Below are positions 16,032-25,435 of a stretch of 64,000 nt of DNA, piece by piece. The notes beneath the pieces are model-generated. The model did not search any database. It was not told where the DNA came from and was given only the letters and a program-made list of their open reading frames with translations. Location of the stretch: contig AYMW01000003.1 of NCBI GenBank assembly GCA_000496475.1, positions 187,993-251,992 of the forward strand, read 5' to 3'. Position 1 is the first letter of the stretch. Every line of letters starts with the position of its first letter. Origin of the DNA: Betaproteobacteria bacterium MOLA814. GTDB taxonomy: Bacteria; Pseudomonadota; Gammaproteobacteria; Burkholderiales; Burkholderiaceae_C. Both the position numbers and the translations under genes were made by a program.

Positions 16032-16994
16032 TTAGGCCTCGTGACTGGCAACAATGGACATCACCGCCATGCGCACGGCGATGCCGAAGGTGACTTGCGA
16101 CAAGATAACGGCTTGTGGGCCGTCGACAACTTCAGATGAAATTTCTACACCACGATTGATCGGGCCGGGGTGCATCACGATAGCGTCAGGTTTGGCCAAC
16201 TGCATACGCTGTGTGGTTAGGCCATAGCTTTTAAAAAACTCTTGCGCTGACGGCAGCAGCGCACCGCTCATGCGCTCGTTTTGCAAACGCAAGGTAATGA
16301 CCACATCCACATCGCGCAAACCCTCTGCCATGTCATGGCATACCCGCACACCTAAGTGACTGAAGTCTTGCGGCACCAGTGTTTTAGGACCCACCACACG
16401 CACATCTGGACAACCCAGCGTGGTGAGCGCATGAATGTTGGATCTGGCCACGCGCGAATGCAACACGTCGCCCACAATGGCCACGCTTAAGTTGGTGAAG
16501 TCGCCTTTAAAGTGGCGGATGGTATACATATCCAACAACGCTTGCGTGGGGTGTGCGTGGCGCCCATCACCGGCATTCACCACATGCACGTGCGGTGCCA
16601 CATGCTGCGCAATCAGGTAAGGCGCGCCAGAATCGCCATGACGAACCACAAAAATGTCGGCTGCCATGGCCGCCAAGTTGTCAATGGTGTCTAGCAAGCT
16701 CTCGCCCTTGCTGGCTGACGACTTGGCAATATCGAGGTTGATGACATCGGCACTCAAGCGCGTGGCAGCAATGTCAAACGTGGTGCGGGTCCGGGTGGAA
16801 TTTTCAAAAAACAAATTAAACACACTTTTGCCGCGCAACAAAGGTACTTTCTTTACATCGCGACTGCTCACGCTCACAAAATTAGCAGCGGTATCCAGCA
16901 TGTGCGTGAGCATATTTTTAGACAGCCCTTCTGTGGACAGCAAGTGTATGAGCTCGCCGTTTGAGTTGAGCTGTGGGTTGCGTTGTATGCGCAT
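16032..16994 (-). CDS. pyrB: Aspartate carbamoyltransferase catalytic subunit
   Basis: 320 residues. It condenses carbamoyl phosphate with aspartate, the committed step of pyrimidine synthesis. Visible motifs: carbamoyl-phosphate loop [12 protein letters not shown], the [12 protein letters not shown] loop, [12 protein letters not shown], and [11 protein letters not shown] near the end. No pyrI regulatory gene is present; instead pyrX follows directly, as in class A enzymes. pyrR lies 62 bp upstream in the same operon, giving likely UMP/PRPP-responsive control. Confidence 0.96.
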   Translation of the reverse strand: MRIQRNPQLNSNGELIHLLSTEGLSKNMLTHMLDTAANFVSVSSRDVKKVPLLRGKSVFNLFFENSTRTRTTFDIAATRLSADVINLDIAKSSASKGESLLDTIDNLAAMAADIFVVRHGDSGAPYLIAQHVAPHVHVVNAGDGRHAHPTQALLDMYTIRHFKGDFTNLSVAIVGDVLHSRVARSNIHALTTLGCPDVRVVGPKTLVPQDFSHLGVRVCHDMAEGLRDVDVVITLRLQNERMSGALLPSAQEFFKSYGLTTQRMQLAKPDAIVMHPGPINRGVEISSEVVDGPQAVILSQVTFGIAVRMAVMSIVASHEA

Positions 16995-17056
16995 GGTGAA
17001 TATCGCCTTGGTGTTTTTTATATTTTTGTAATGCGCTGTCTGCGCGGTGTCATGCC

Positions 17057-17650
17057 CTACACGTCTCTCAAGTCCTGCACCGTTTGCACGTCAAATGCGA
17101 GCTGTTTGTCGGCTGTCAATGTCAACTCTAGCGACTGCTGTGGCGGCAAATCAGCCAGCCCCGCTACCAAGTCGGCACTGACGGGCAATTGTTTGTAGCC
17201 AGGCCGCTCAATTAACACGGCCAACTTCACGCTGTGCGGTCGGCCAAAGTCAAACAGCTCATTGAGCACAGCGCGCAACGTGCGCCCGGTGTACAACACA
17301 TCGTCAATCAGCCACACGTGGGCACCGTTCACTTCAAACGGCAGCTTGGTCTGTGTATTGGTGGCACTTAGGCCACGCTTGGCAAAGTCATCGCGGTGCA
17401 TGTTGCTAGAAATAACGCCAATGTCACCATCCAGCCCTAAGTCTTGTTGCAAACGCTGCGCCAACCACACACCGCCTGAGGCCACACCAACCAAACGTAT
17501 AGCTTGGTCGCTGTTGCTCAATATGCTTTTCATGCCCGCCAACAACACGGTGTACAACGCTTCAGCGTTGAGGTTGTTGACAGCCTGAACGGCTGTACTG
17601 GATGCCGATGGTGCCATTGTTTTGGACACTGTGTCAGGGGTGTTGCTCAT
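17057..17650 (-). CDS. pyrR: Bifunctional pyr operon regulator / uracil phosphoribosyltransferase
   Basis: 197 residues from ATG 17650 (the longer frame would overlap ruvX). The PRPP-binding loop of type I phosphoribosyltransferases is [16 protein letters not shown] near the middle, and [10 protein letters not shown] lies in the N-terminal half. PyrR proteins bind pyr mRNA in some bacteria to cause attenuation and have weak UPRTase activity. In betaproteobacteria the regulatory role is less established, and I see no clear anti-terminator in the 62-bp pyrR-pyrB gap. It follows ruvX by 13 nt. Confidence 0.88.
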   Translation of the reverse strand: MSNTPDTVSKTMAPSASSTAVQAVNNLNAEALYTVLLAGMKSILSNSDQAIRLVGVASGGVWLAQRLQQDLGLDGDIGVISSNMHRDDFAKRGLSATNTQTKLPFEVNGAHVWLIDDVLYTGRTLRAVLNELFDFGRPHSVKLAVLIERPGYKQLPVSADLVAGLADLPPQQSLELTLTADKQLAFDVQTVQDLRDV

Positions 17651-17663
17651 ACCAGTAACTCTT

Positions 17664-18098
17664 TCAATGAGGCGCATGCAAGCTGGCCAAAAATTGTTCC
17701 AAAATGATGCAGGCAGAAGCTGCATCGGCATCAGGCGCACCCAAACTGTGGGCCTCGGTGGTGGAGTAACGTTCGTCTACTTCAAACACTGGCAAATTGA
17801 AGCGCCCACCCAGTTGGCGTGCAAATTTTTGTGCCGCTCGGGTGTTGTCATGTGGTGCACCATCTTGGTAATAGGGCACGCCAACCACCAAGGCCTGTGG
17901 CGCCCACTCTTTGACACGCAAGGCAATCAGATCCCATCGCGCTTGACCAACAGCCGCCACAGTGGGTAGTGGTGTTGCGCTGGCGGTTATACGGTTGCCA
18001 CTGGCCATGCCACAGCGCTTTTCGCCGTAATCAAAGCCTAAAAATAATTCCATATGCCCAGCTACTGCCGGATTGGTGGCAGCCAAGCCTGTTGCCAT
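17664..18098 (-). CDS. ruvX: Putative Holliday junction resolvase / pre-16S rRNA nuclease RuvX
   Basis: 144 residues of the RNase-H-like YqgF family. Acidic motif FLGFDYGEKRCGMA near residue 19 carries the first Asp, VVGVPYYQDG is the middle motif, and EVDERYSTTEA holds the conserved late acidic residue. The family processes the 5' end of pre-16S rRNA and resembles resolvases. The start ATG shares one base with the algH stop (TAATG), implying translational coupling. Highly conserved algH-ruvX-pyrR order. Confidence 0.93.
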   Translation of the reverse strand: MATGLAATNPAVAGHMELFLGFDYGEKRCGMASGNRITASATPLPTVAAVGQARWDLIALRVKEWAPQALVVGVPYYQDGAPHDNTRAAQKFARQLGGRFNLPVFEVDERYSTTEAHSLGAPDADAASACIILEQFLASLHAPH

Positions 18099-18877
18099 TA
18101 GGCATGCCCCACTTGGCTGGACAGCGCACCAAGGTTCAAGCCCAGCAAACCCATGGCTCGGGTGTAGCGCAACTCAGGCGGCGTGTCAAAAATAATGGCG
18201 TGATCGGCAGCCACCGTCAGCCATGCATTTTCCGCAATTTCCGACTCAAGTTGACCCTTGCCCCATGTGGAATAGCCCAGCGTCACCAGCACTCTGGAGG
18301 GTCCTGCCCCTTCTGACATGGCTTCTAAAACATCTTTGGATGTGGTCATCTCGAGTCTATCCGCATCGGCTTGCACATGTGTTTGTGCGTTATCGCCGTA
18401 CTCGCCGTACTCATCTGGCTCGTCTTCACTTGCGGCCAGTGCATCGCCAATTTGCTGCGCAAGGTGTGCTGAAAATTTACGGCTGAGATGGTCTGTTAAT
18501 TCGGCAACTGCTTTGTCGGCCAACTCGGCGTCCGTGTCGCCTTTGCGTTTGGCCTGGATCACAATGGTGGAAGAATACACAGCCTCGCCGCCAAGGCCCA
18601 TGGGGGCATGCAACACAAAGCCACGCTCGGTTTGTACCGGCCCACCTTGGAATACGGGCGCATTGGCCATATCTGGCCTAGCCAACTTGAGGTCTATTTT
18701 GGTGAATAACTCAGCCAGCGGGATGTTGCTGGGCTTGTTGATCACCAGCCCAAGCGCGCCTTTTTCACTGTGCTCACATATATAGACCACACTTTTATTG
18801 AATAGCTCATCGTCTAACCCCGGCATGGCGATTAGAAAATGATGGGTAAGGTCAATCACGGCACAATCTTCAGACAT
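18098..18877 (-). CDS. YqgE/AlgH family protein with internal insertion
   Basis: 259 residues against a usual ~185-190. The core is typical: LTHHFLIAMPGLDD, YICEHSEKGALGLVINKPS, FQGGPV and, at the end, LGYSTWGKGQLESEIAENAWL. Residues about 109-175 form an insertion between the two halves, with a charged helix (AELADKAVAELTDHLSRKF) and an acidic Asp/Glu/Tyr-rich linker (EDEPDEYGEYGDN). The biochemical role of the family is unknown; it is always next to ruvX. First gene of the leftward pyr operon. Confidence 0.9.
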   Translation of the reverse strand: MSEDCAVIDLTHHFLIAMPGLDDELFNKSVVYICEHSEKGALGLVINKPSNIPLAELFTKIDLKLARPDMANAPVFQGGPVQTERGFVLHAPMGLGGEAVYSSTIVIQAKRKGDTDAELADKAVAELTDHLSRKFSAHLAQQIGDALAASEDEPDEYGEYGDNAQTHVQADADRLEMTTSKDVLEAMSEGAGPSRVLVTLGYSTWGKGQLESEIAENAWLTVAADHAIIFDTPPELRYTRAMGLLGLNLGALSSQVGHA

Positions 18878-18927
18878 ACACGTATTTTAAGCGGTGCGGA
18901 ACCCGCCCTTTTTATAAAGACCCATTC

Positions 18928-20421
18928 ATGCCCCAAACAACCCCTAAAAAATATTCGAAAGGCTTGATGTGGTTCAGGCGCGACCTGCGTTTGGCAGACA
19001 ACGCCGCACTGTTTCATGCCCTCAAAAACTGCCACCACGTGGTCTGTGTGTTCGTATTTGACACCGACATACTGGACAGTCTGCCCAAGTTTGACCGCCG
19101 TGTGGTGTTTATTCATGAGAGCTTGACCGACTTAAACCGACAATTGGCAGCGACCCACCCAGGCGACCCACCCGCGCTTCTGACGCTGCACGGCCCGTCC
19201 AACCCCAGTGTGGCCAAGTTGGCCCAAACGCTGGGCGCTCAGGCCGTATTCGCGAACCGCGACGATGAGCCGCAGGCTGTGTTGCGTGATGCCCAAACCT
19301 TGGGCGACTTGGCGCATGCCGGCATCATGCTGCACACCTTTAAAGACCAATGTGTGTTTGAGCGCAGCGAGGTGTTAACCCAAGCTGAGCGTCCATTTGG
19401 AGTGTTCACGCCCTACAAGAATGCTTGGCTTAAAAAACTAGAGCCTTATTACCTGCAGGCCTACAACACCATGGCTGTAGCCAACGCGTTAATGCCTGCC
19501 AGCCAACTGCCTGATGCTGCGCAAGCACATGCGCGCATCACCCCGCTGGCTGAGATGGGTTTTGATTGGATGGATTTACCAGCCCAACACATCACTCCAG
19601 GGACCACAGGCGCGCGGGTATTGCTGCAAGACTTTGTGGAGCGGATTGGCAAGTACAAAGACACGCGTGACTTCCCTGCGGTCAAAGGTCCAAGCTATTT
19701 GAGCGTGCATTTGCGCTTTGGTACGGTGTCTATTCGTGAAGTGGCGCGCTTGGCTTTTGCCCAGCATGCCAGCGGAGATATTGGCGCCAGCACATGGCTG
19801 TCCGAGTTGATTTGGCGCGACTTTTACATGCAAGTCTTACACCACCACCCTCGCGTGGTGGACCACGCATTCAAGCCAGAATACGACGCAATTAAATGGG
19901 AAAGTGGTGCTCATGCCAAATCAATGTTCAAGGCGTGGTGCGATGGGCAAACTGGCTACCCTTTGGTAGACGCCGCCATGCACCAGATCAACCAAACCGG
20001 CTACATGCACAACCGCTTGCGCATGGTTGTAGCCAGCTTTTTGACCAAAGACTTGGGGTTGGATTGGCGCTGGGGCGAAGCCTATTTTGCCCAACACCTC
20101 ATAGACTTTGACTTGTCTGCCAACAACGGTGGCTGGCAGTGGGCCAGCTCAAGTGGCTGCGATGCACAGCCTTATTTCCGAATTTTCAATCCGATCACGC
20201 AAAGTGAAAAATTTGACAGCCAAGGTAAATTTATTCGCCGTTACTTGCCGCAGCTGGCGGACTTATCTGACAAGGCCATACACGCGCCATGGTTGGCCAA
20301 CCCCATTGAGTTGCTCAGCGCTGGGGTTCAGCTTGGCGAGACCTACCCCATGCCCATCGTAGACCATGCACAAGCAAGGGCTACCACTTTGGCACGCTAT
20401 GCAGTGGTTAAGAAAAGTTAA
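18928..20421 (+). CDS. phrB: Deoxyribodipyrimidine photolyase
   Basis: 497 residues. Light-driven repair of cyclobutane pyrimidine dimers in DNA. The N-terminal antenna domain starts GLMWFRRDLRLADNAAL. The C-terminal FAD domain has LSVHLRFGTVSIREV, WLSELIWRDFYMQVLHHHP, the GQTGYPLVDAAMHQINQTGY block and the tail DFDLSANNGGWQWASSSGCD. It diverges from algH with a 50-bp gap. Presence suggests a light-exposed, surface-water or similar habitat. Confidence 0.95.
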   Translation: MPQTTPKKYSKGLMWFRRDLRLADNAALFHALKNCHHVVCVFVFDTDILDSLPKFDRRVVFIHESLTDLNRQLAATHPGDPPALLTLHGPSNPSVAKLAQTLGAQAVFANRDDEPQAVLRDAQTLGDLAHAGIMLHTFKDQCVFERSEVLTQAERPFGVFTPYKNAWLKKLEPYYLQAYNTMAVANALMPASQLPDAAQAHARITPLAEMGFDWMDLPAQHITPGTTGARVLLQDFVERIGKYKDTRDFPAVKGPSYLSVHLRFGTVSIREVARLAFAQHASGDIGASTWLSELIWRDFYMQVLHHHPRVVDHAFKPEYDAIKWESGAHAKSMFKAWCDGQTGYPLVDAAMHQINQTGYMHNRLRMVVASFLTKDLGLDWRWGEAYFAQHLIDFDLSANNGGWQWASSSGCDAQPYFRIFNPITQSEKFDSQGKFIRRYLPQLADLSDKAIHAPWLANPIELLSAGVQLGETYPMPIVDHAQARATTLARYAVVKKS

Positions 20422-20437
20422 CCTGTATGCATGATGA

Positions 20438-20611
20438 CTATATCTGCACCATTTCGAAGTCTTCTTTGCGTGCGCCGCATTCTGGACAAGTCCAGTTCAT
20501 GGGCACATCGGCCCACTTGGTGCCTGCAACAAGGCCGTCATCAGGAGAGCCATTGGCTTCGTCGTAAATCCAGCCGCAAATTAGGCACATCCAAGTTGTT
20601 GTATCGCTCAT
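20438..20611 (-). CDS. rubA: Rubredoxin
   Basis: 57 residues, not reported by length-limited gene calls. The product begins MSDTTTWMCLICGWIYDEA and later has WTCPECGARKEDFEMV. The two CxxCG pairs ligate a single iron and GWIYDE is the standard rubredoxin segment. It is a small cytosolic electron carrier. In Burkholderiales a rubredoxin gene commonly sits between photolyase or other genes and thiD-hemL, as here, divergent from thiD. The start ATG 20611 has an aattaaacaatg context without a strong ribosome site. Confidence 0.93.
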   Translation of the reverse strand: MSDTTTWMCLICGWIYDEANGSPDDGLVAGTKWADVPMNWTCPECGARKEDFEMVQI

Positions 20612-20707
20612 TGTTTAATCACTGTGTGTTCTAGAATGACTGTATTGTATCGGCGCGTTTCGCGGCGACTTGCGGCCTCAGCTTGAACCCTTTTAAATGG
20701 CGCCACG

Positions 20708-21679
20708 ATGACACCTACTGACGACAGCCCACAACAGCCTACAAACACCGGTTTGCGGGCTACGGACAATGCAGCACAAGAGCTGACACTGCCTTGCGTC
20801 ATGACCTTTAACGCGAATGACCCAAGCGGCGCAGGCGGCTTGTGTGCAGATGTAACAGCCATGAGCTCTGCGTCTGTGCATGTGCTACCAGTTGTTTGTG
20901 CCCTGTTGATTCGTGACACCACAGAAATTCAAGACCATGTCGCGTTAGATGATGAGGCTGTTTCGGAACAAGCACGTGTCGCGCTAGAGGACATTGCTGT
21001 GGCCGCCTTCAAAGTTGGGTTTTTGGGCAGTCCAGAGGTTGTCAGTGCCGTGGCACAAATTACTAATGACTACGAACACATTCCCGTGGTGTCATACATG
21101 CCCAATTTGGCTTGGATGGACGACATTGCGTTGGACAACTACCTGGACGCTTTTGCCGATTTGATGCTGCCGCAAACCACTATTTTGGTGGGCAACTACA
21201 GCACCTTGTGCCGCTGGCTGCTGCCAGACTGGAGCGCCAGCAAACAACCAGGTCCTCGCGACGTGGCCAAGGCTGCGACCGAACACGGTGTTGTGTATAC
21301 GCTGGTAACTGGCATGAATGCACCTGACCAGTTTTTAGAGAACCACCTAGCAACACCTCAAACCATACTGGCTACCGCCAAGTTCGAACGCTTTGAATCG
21401 GTTTTTACAGGTGCTGGCGACACACTGTCTGCTGCTTTGTGCGCCCTGATTGCGACTGGCGATGACTTGCAGGCTGCATGTGCAGAAGCCCTGACTTACT
21501 TAGACCAAAGCCTAGATGCAGGCTTTGCACCCGGCATGGGCCATGCCTTACCCGACCGCATGTTTTGGGCGCGCGAAGAAGCCAGCGACGACGAGATAGC
21601 CGGCGATGATACCGATGGCAATGGCTCATCTGCCCCACCGGGCCTTGGCAGTTTCCCACCCAACACCACCACACATTGA
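20708..21679 (+). CDS. thiD: Hydroxymethylpyrimidine/phosphomethylpyrimidine kinase (ThiD-like)
   Basis: 323 residues of the ribokinase-like fold. It phosphorylates HMP and HMP-P for thiamine synthesis. MTFNANDPSGAGGLCADVTAM is the substrate-binding motif (usual form GSDSSGGAGIQAD, here diverged), and VFTGAGDTLSAALCALI is the anion-hole and base motif with GAGD. There is an N-terminal extension of ~35 residues and an acidic, probably disordered C-terminal tail (DDEIAGDDTDGNGSS). The start ATG is 30 bp upstream of the conserved fold. Next to hemL, a usual pairing. Confidence 0.85.
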   Translation: MTPTDDSPQQPTNTGLRATDNAAQELTLPCVMTFNANDPSGAGGLCADVTAMSSASVHVLPVVCALLIRDTTEIQDHVALDDEAVSEQARVALEDIAVAAFKVGFLGSPEVVSAVAQITNDYEHIPVVSYMPNLAWMDDIALDNYLDAFADLMLPQTTILVGNYSTLCRWLLPDWSASKQPGPRDVAKAATEHGVVYTLVTGMNAPDQFLENHLATPQTILATAKFERFESVFTGAGDTLSAALCALIATGDDLQAACAEALTYLDQSLDAGFAPGMGHALPDRMFWAREEASDDEIAGDDTDGNGSSAPPGLGSFPPNTTTH

Positions 21680-21709
21680 TCCCCTTTATTTTTTAGTAAC
21701 AAGCACACC

Positions 21710-23008
21710 ATGACTGTCAACCTCAACGAGACCTTATTCAACCGCGCCAAAGTCACTATTCCTGGCGGTGTGAACTCCCCTGTGCGCGCCTTCAAAGCCG
21801 TTGGCGGCACACCACGGTTTGTCAAACGCGCACAAGGCGCTTACTTTTGGGATGCCAACGACCAACGCTACATCGATTACATAGGTTCTTGGGGCCCCAT
21901 GATTTTGGGCCACGGCCATCCAGCTATCAAAGAGGCCGTTCATTCTGCTGTTGAGGAGGGCTTGTCCTTTGGCGCACCGACAGAGCGCGAAGTCGAGCTG
22001 GCAGAAGAAATAATCAAACTGGTGCCTTCTATAGAGATGGTGCGGTTGGTGAGCTCGGGCACAGAAGCCGGTATGAGTGCCATTCGCTTGGCGCGCGGTG
22101 CCACTGGGCGCAGCAAAATTATTAAATTTGAAGGCTGCTACCACGGCCATGCCGATGCATTATTGGTTAAGGCTGGTTCAGGCTTGGCGACTTTTGGCAA
22201 CCCCACCAGCGCGGGTGTGCCGCCAGAGGTGGTGCAGCACACGCTGGTACTGCCTTTCAACGATACCGAAGCTTTAGAGGTTGCATTTAAAGCGCATGGC
22301 AGCGAAGTGGCCTGCTTGATGATGGAGCCTATTGCCGGCAACATGAATTTTGTGCGGGCGACTGTGCCCTTCATGAAGCGCTGTCGTGAGTTGTGCACCG
22401 AGTACGGTGTGCTGCTGGCTTTTGACGAGGTGATGTGTGGCTTTCGTGTGGCCTTGGGCAGCGCCCAGAGCCTATACGCACAAGCTATCCCAGGCTTTGA
22501 ACCAGACATGACGGTGATGGGCAAGGTCATTGGCGGGGGCATGCCACTGGCGGCCTTTGGCGCGAAACGCGAGGTCATGGAGCATTTGGCGCCAATTGGC
22601 GGCGTGTACCAAGCCGGCACGTTATCAGGCAACCCTGTAGCCACAGCTTGTGGTTTGGCCACGCTGCGTGAAATTCAACGACCAGGCTTTTTCGAAAACT
22701 TGGGCGCGCGCACCGCCAGCTTGGTAAGTGGCATGACAGCCGCAGCCAACAGCGCAGGCATTTCCATGTGTGGCGACAGCCTAGGCGGCATGTTTGGCTA
22801 TTTCTTCTTGGACAAGTTGCCCAGCAACTACGCCACCGTCATGACCACAGACAGCGCACGCTTTAACAAGTTCTTCCACGGCATGCTCGATGAAGGCGTG
22901 TACTTTGCCCCAGCCTTGTTTGAAGCCGGCTTCGTCAGCGGCGCACATACCGAGCAAGACGTTGCTGACACAGTAGCCGCTGCCAAACGCGTGTTTGCCA
23001 CGCTCTAA
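21710..23008 (+). CDS. hemL: Glutamate-1-semialdehyde 2,1-aminomutase
   Basis: 432 residues, PLP-dependent class III aminotransferase fold. It converts glutamate-1-semialdehyde to 5-aminolevulinate, the start of haem synthesis by the C5 route. Key parts: [14 protein letters not shown] at the N-terminus, [16 protein letters not shown], the Asp of [10 protein letters not shown] contacting PLP, and the Schiff-base Lys in [15 protein letters not shown]. Transcribed with thiD, 30 bp apart. Confidence 0.96.
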   Translation: MTVNLNETLFNRAKVTIPGGVNSPVRAFKAVGGTPRFVKRAQGAYFWDANDQRYIDYIGSWGPMILGHGHPAIKEAVHSAVEEGLSFGAPTEREVELAEEIIKLVPSIEMVRLVSSGTEAGMSAIRLARGATGRSKIIKFEGCYHGHADALLVKAGSGLATFGNPTSAGVPPEVVQHTLVLPFNDTEALEVAFKAHGSEVACLMMEPIAGNMNFVRATVPFMKRCRELCTEYGVLLAFDEVMCGFRVALGSAQSLYAQAIPGFEPDMTVMGKVIGGGMPLAAFGAKREVMEHLAPIGGVYQAGTLSGNPVATACGLATLREIQRPGFFENLGARTASLVSGMTAAANSAGISMCGDSLGGMFGYFFLDKLPSNYATVMTTDSARFNKFFHGMLDEGVYFAPALFEAGFVSGAHTEQDVADTVAAAKRVFATL

Positions 23009-23070
23009 GCACTAAGCAATCGCTTGTGTCTGTTCCGCAGCAAAGTCCAAGCCTTGCACAGTGGCAACGC

Positions 23071-23454
23071 CTAGATCAAGCCCAAGTCAAATTTAGCTTG
23101 CAGCTCAAGCAACAGGGCGGCATCTAGGTCTACAACCACGCTGACTTCAAAGCGGCCAAGGCGCTCGCTGCGTTGGTCGTCAATAGACCAACGCGCCAGT
23201 CCCTCGCCCGACTCGTCTGGCGAACCACCATGCAACAGCAGCCAGTTCAACAATGTGCTGAGATTGTCTTGCACTGCTGCTTGGTGGGCCATCGCCACGC
23301 TGACACAGATGTCTAGCGTGGTGCGACCGTCGTCGCTGGCGACCTGCTCTATGTCCAGCCAGTCCAAGCTGTCATGCTCTGTTGAAGGACCCACTAATGA
23401 ACCCATGCAAAGACTTTGTGCAGGTCTTTGTGAAGCATCCCTCCCATGCACCAA
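23071..23454 (-). CDS. Hypothetical protein downstream of purH
   Basis: About 127 residues, starting at TTG 23454 or GTG 23451 immediately after the purH stop; an ATG at 23406 would give a shorter form. I do not recognise a family. Composition is protein-like: a central DICVSVAMAHQAAVQDNL stretch and a C-terminal FEVSVVVDLDAALLLELQAKF helix. No signal peptide or membrane segment. In related genomes ruvC often sits at this position after purH; this is not RuvC. It may be a real small gene coupled to purH. Confidence 0.45.
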   Translation of the reverse strand: MVHGRDASQRPAQSLCMGSLVGPSTEHDSLDWLDIEQVASDDGRTTLDICVSVAMAHQAAVQDNLSTLLNWLLLHGGSPDESGEGLARWSIDDQRSERLGRFEVSVVVDLDAALLLELQAKFDLGLI

Positions 23455-23457
23455 GTG

Positions 23458-25032
23458 TTAATGCCTGAAATGACGCACACCCGTGAATACCATTGCCACG
23501 CCATGCTCGTTTGCGGCGTCAATGACTTCTTGATCGCGCATTGAACCACCGGGATGAATGACGGCGTTGGCCCCTGCCGCGACCACCACGTCTAGGCCAT
23601 CGCGGAATGGGAAGAAGGCATCGCTGGCCACCACGGTACCGGCCAAGCTCAGCTTGGCATGCTGGGCCTTGATACTGGCAATGCGCGCTGAGTCCAGTCG
23701 ACTCATTTGGCCGGCACCCACGCCCATGGTCATGCCGTCTTTACAAAAGACGATGGCATTGGATTTAACGAATTTGGCAACCGTCCATGCAAACAGCAGG
23801 TCGGCCATTTGGGCCTCGGTGGGCGCTACCTTGGTCACCACCTTGCAATCAGCCTGGCTGAGCACATGGTTGTCAGAAGTTTGCACCAGCAGGCCAGAGC
23901 CAATACGCTTGACATCCATGGCGTTTAAGCCTTTGTCCCAAGCTGAGTCGCCACCTGCAGGCAGTGCGATCTGCAGCACCCGCAGATTGGCTTTGGCTGC
24001 CAACACGTCCAACGCTGCGGGCGTATAGCCAGGTGCCATCAGCACTTCTACAAACTGGGTACCAATGGCCTTGGCTGCGGCCTCGTCAACCACACAGTTG
24101 AGCGCAATAATGCCGCCAAATGCCGACGTTGGGTCAGTTTGAAAGGCTTTGTGGTAAGCGCTTAGGGCATCGGTTGCGATGGCTACGCCGCATGGGTTGG
24201 CATGCTTAACAATGACACAGGCGGGTTGCTCAAAACTCTTAACGCACTCCCACGCAGCGTCGGCGTCGGCAATGTTGTTGTATGAGAGTTCTTTACCTTG
24301 CAGTTGCTTGGCTGTTACGAGTGAGCCCGGCGCAGGATGCAAGTCGCGGTAAAAAGCTGCACGTTGGTGCGGGTTCTCGCCGTAGCGCAGGTCTTGCAGC
24401 TTGACAAAACGCCCATTGGATTGAGCCGAGAACTCGGCCAGCGTGTTGTCACTCATCTGATAAGCAGACAAGTAGTCGCTGATAGCTGCGTCGTAGTTGC
24501 TGATGCGGTTGAACGCGGCAACTGACAACGCAAACTTGGTATCTGTGCTGAGCGCACCGTTTGCTTGAAGCTCAGCAATCACTTGGGGGTACTGGCTTGC
24601 GTCAGTAATAACAGCGACGTCTTTCCAGTTTTTAGCGGCACTGCGAACCATGGCTGGCCCGCCAATGTCGATGTTCTCAATAGCGTCTTCTAGCGTGCAG
24701 CCGGGCTTGGCCACGGTGGCTTCGAATGGGTACAGATTCACCACCAACAGGTCAATGGTGTCTATGCCGTGGTCTTTCAGCGCTTGCATGTGCGCAGGCA
24801 TATCTCGCCTGGCCAACAAGCCACCGTGTACGCTGGGATGCAAGGTTTTAACGCGTCCGTCCAGCATTTCTGGAAAACCAGTCATATCAGCCACTTCGGT
24901 TACAGCCAAACCCGCATCAGCCAGCAACTTGGCTGTGCCCCCTGTTGAGAGCAAGCCAATCTGTAAGGAGGCCAATGTTTTGGCCAGTTCGACCACGCCG
25001 GTTTTGTCGGATACGGAAATCAGTGCGTTCAT
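23458..25032 (-). CDS. purH: Bifunctional AICAR transformylase / IMP cyclohydrolase
   Basis: 524 residues from ATG 25032. The product begins [18 protein letters not shown], and the frame upstream is not needed. Last two steps of IMP synthesis. The N-terminal cyclohydrolase has [15 protein letters not shown] and [19 protein letters not shown]. The C-terminal transformylase has [25 protein letters not shown], the [11 protein letters not shown]ys-containing loop and [13 protein letters not shown]. Operon dusB-fis-purH reads leftward; fis ends 115 bp upstream. Confidence 0.95.
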   Translation of the reverse strand: MNALISVSDKTGVVELAKTLASLQIGLLSTGGTAKLLADAGLAVTEVADMTGFPEMLDGRVKTLHPSVHGGLLARRDMPAHMQALKDHGIDTIDLLVVNLYPFEATVAKPGCTLEDAIENIDIGGPAMVRSAAKNWKDVAVITDASQYPQVIAELQANGALSTDTKFALSVAAFNRISNYDAAISDYLSAYQMSDNTLAEFSAQSNGRFVKLQDLRYGENPHQRAAFYRDLHPAPGSLVTAKQLQGKELSYNNIADADAAWECVKSFEQPACVIVKHANPCGVAIATDALSAYHKAFQTDPTSAFGGIIALNCVVDEAAAKAIGTQFVEVLMAPGYTPAALDVLAAKANLRVLQIALPAGGDSAWDKGLNAMDVKRIGSGLLVQTSDNHVLSQADCKVVTKVAPTEAQMADLLFAWTVAKFVKSNAIVFCKDGMTMGVGAGQMSRLDSARIASIKAQHAKLSLAGTVVASDAFFPFRDGLDVVVAAGANAVIHPGGSMRDQEVIDAANEHGVAMVFTGVRHFRH

Positions 25033-25147
25033 GATGCCTAGTAATGTAAAAAGGGAAAAAGATAGGAAATGTGAGAAATGGAGGTTGGAAAGTTGACCGA
25101 CAACCAACGAAGACGCACGCTAAACGGTCAAGCCACATTGAATCAAC

Positions 25148-25384
25148 TTAATCAATCAGCTTGTGCTGCAGCAGTTTTTTTCGCAGCGTGTTGCGGTTAA
25201 GCCCCAGCCACTGCGCAGCCAAGGATTGGTTGTTGTTGGTGCGCGTCATGACTTCTTGGAGCAACGGTTTTTCAACCACGTTGATCACCATGTCGTACAC
25301 CCCACATGGCACGTTGTCGCCCAAATCAGCAAAATAGGCTTGCATGCTGTGACGCACATTGGTCTCTAAATCTGGTCGGCTCAT
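25148..25384 (-). CDS. fis: Fis-family DNA-binding protein
   Basis: 78 residues. The C-terminal helix-turn-helix NNNQSLAAQWLGLNRNTLRKKLLQH matches Fis/NtrC C-terminal domains, preceded by dimerisation helices (EKPLLQEVMTRT). Fis bends DNA and coordinates growth-phase transcription and some recombination events. Located between dusB and purH; dusB-fis is conserved across beta and gamma proteobacteria. Slightly shorter than the enterobacterial protein (98), as usual for betaproteobacteria. Confidence 0.92.
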   Translation of the reverse strand: MSRPDLETNVRHSMQAYFADLGDNVPCGVYDMVINVVEKPLLQEVMTRTNNNQSLAAQWLGLNRNTLRKKLLQHKLID

Positions 25385-25435
25385 AGTTCTTATTATGTGT
25401 TGGAGTGGTTGCCTACATGTGTGCGCATCGCTAAT

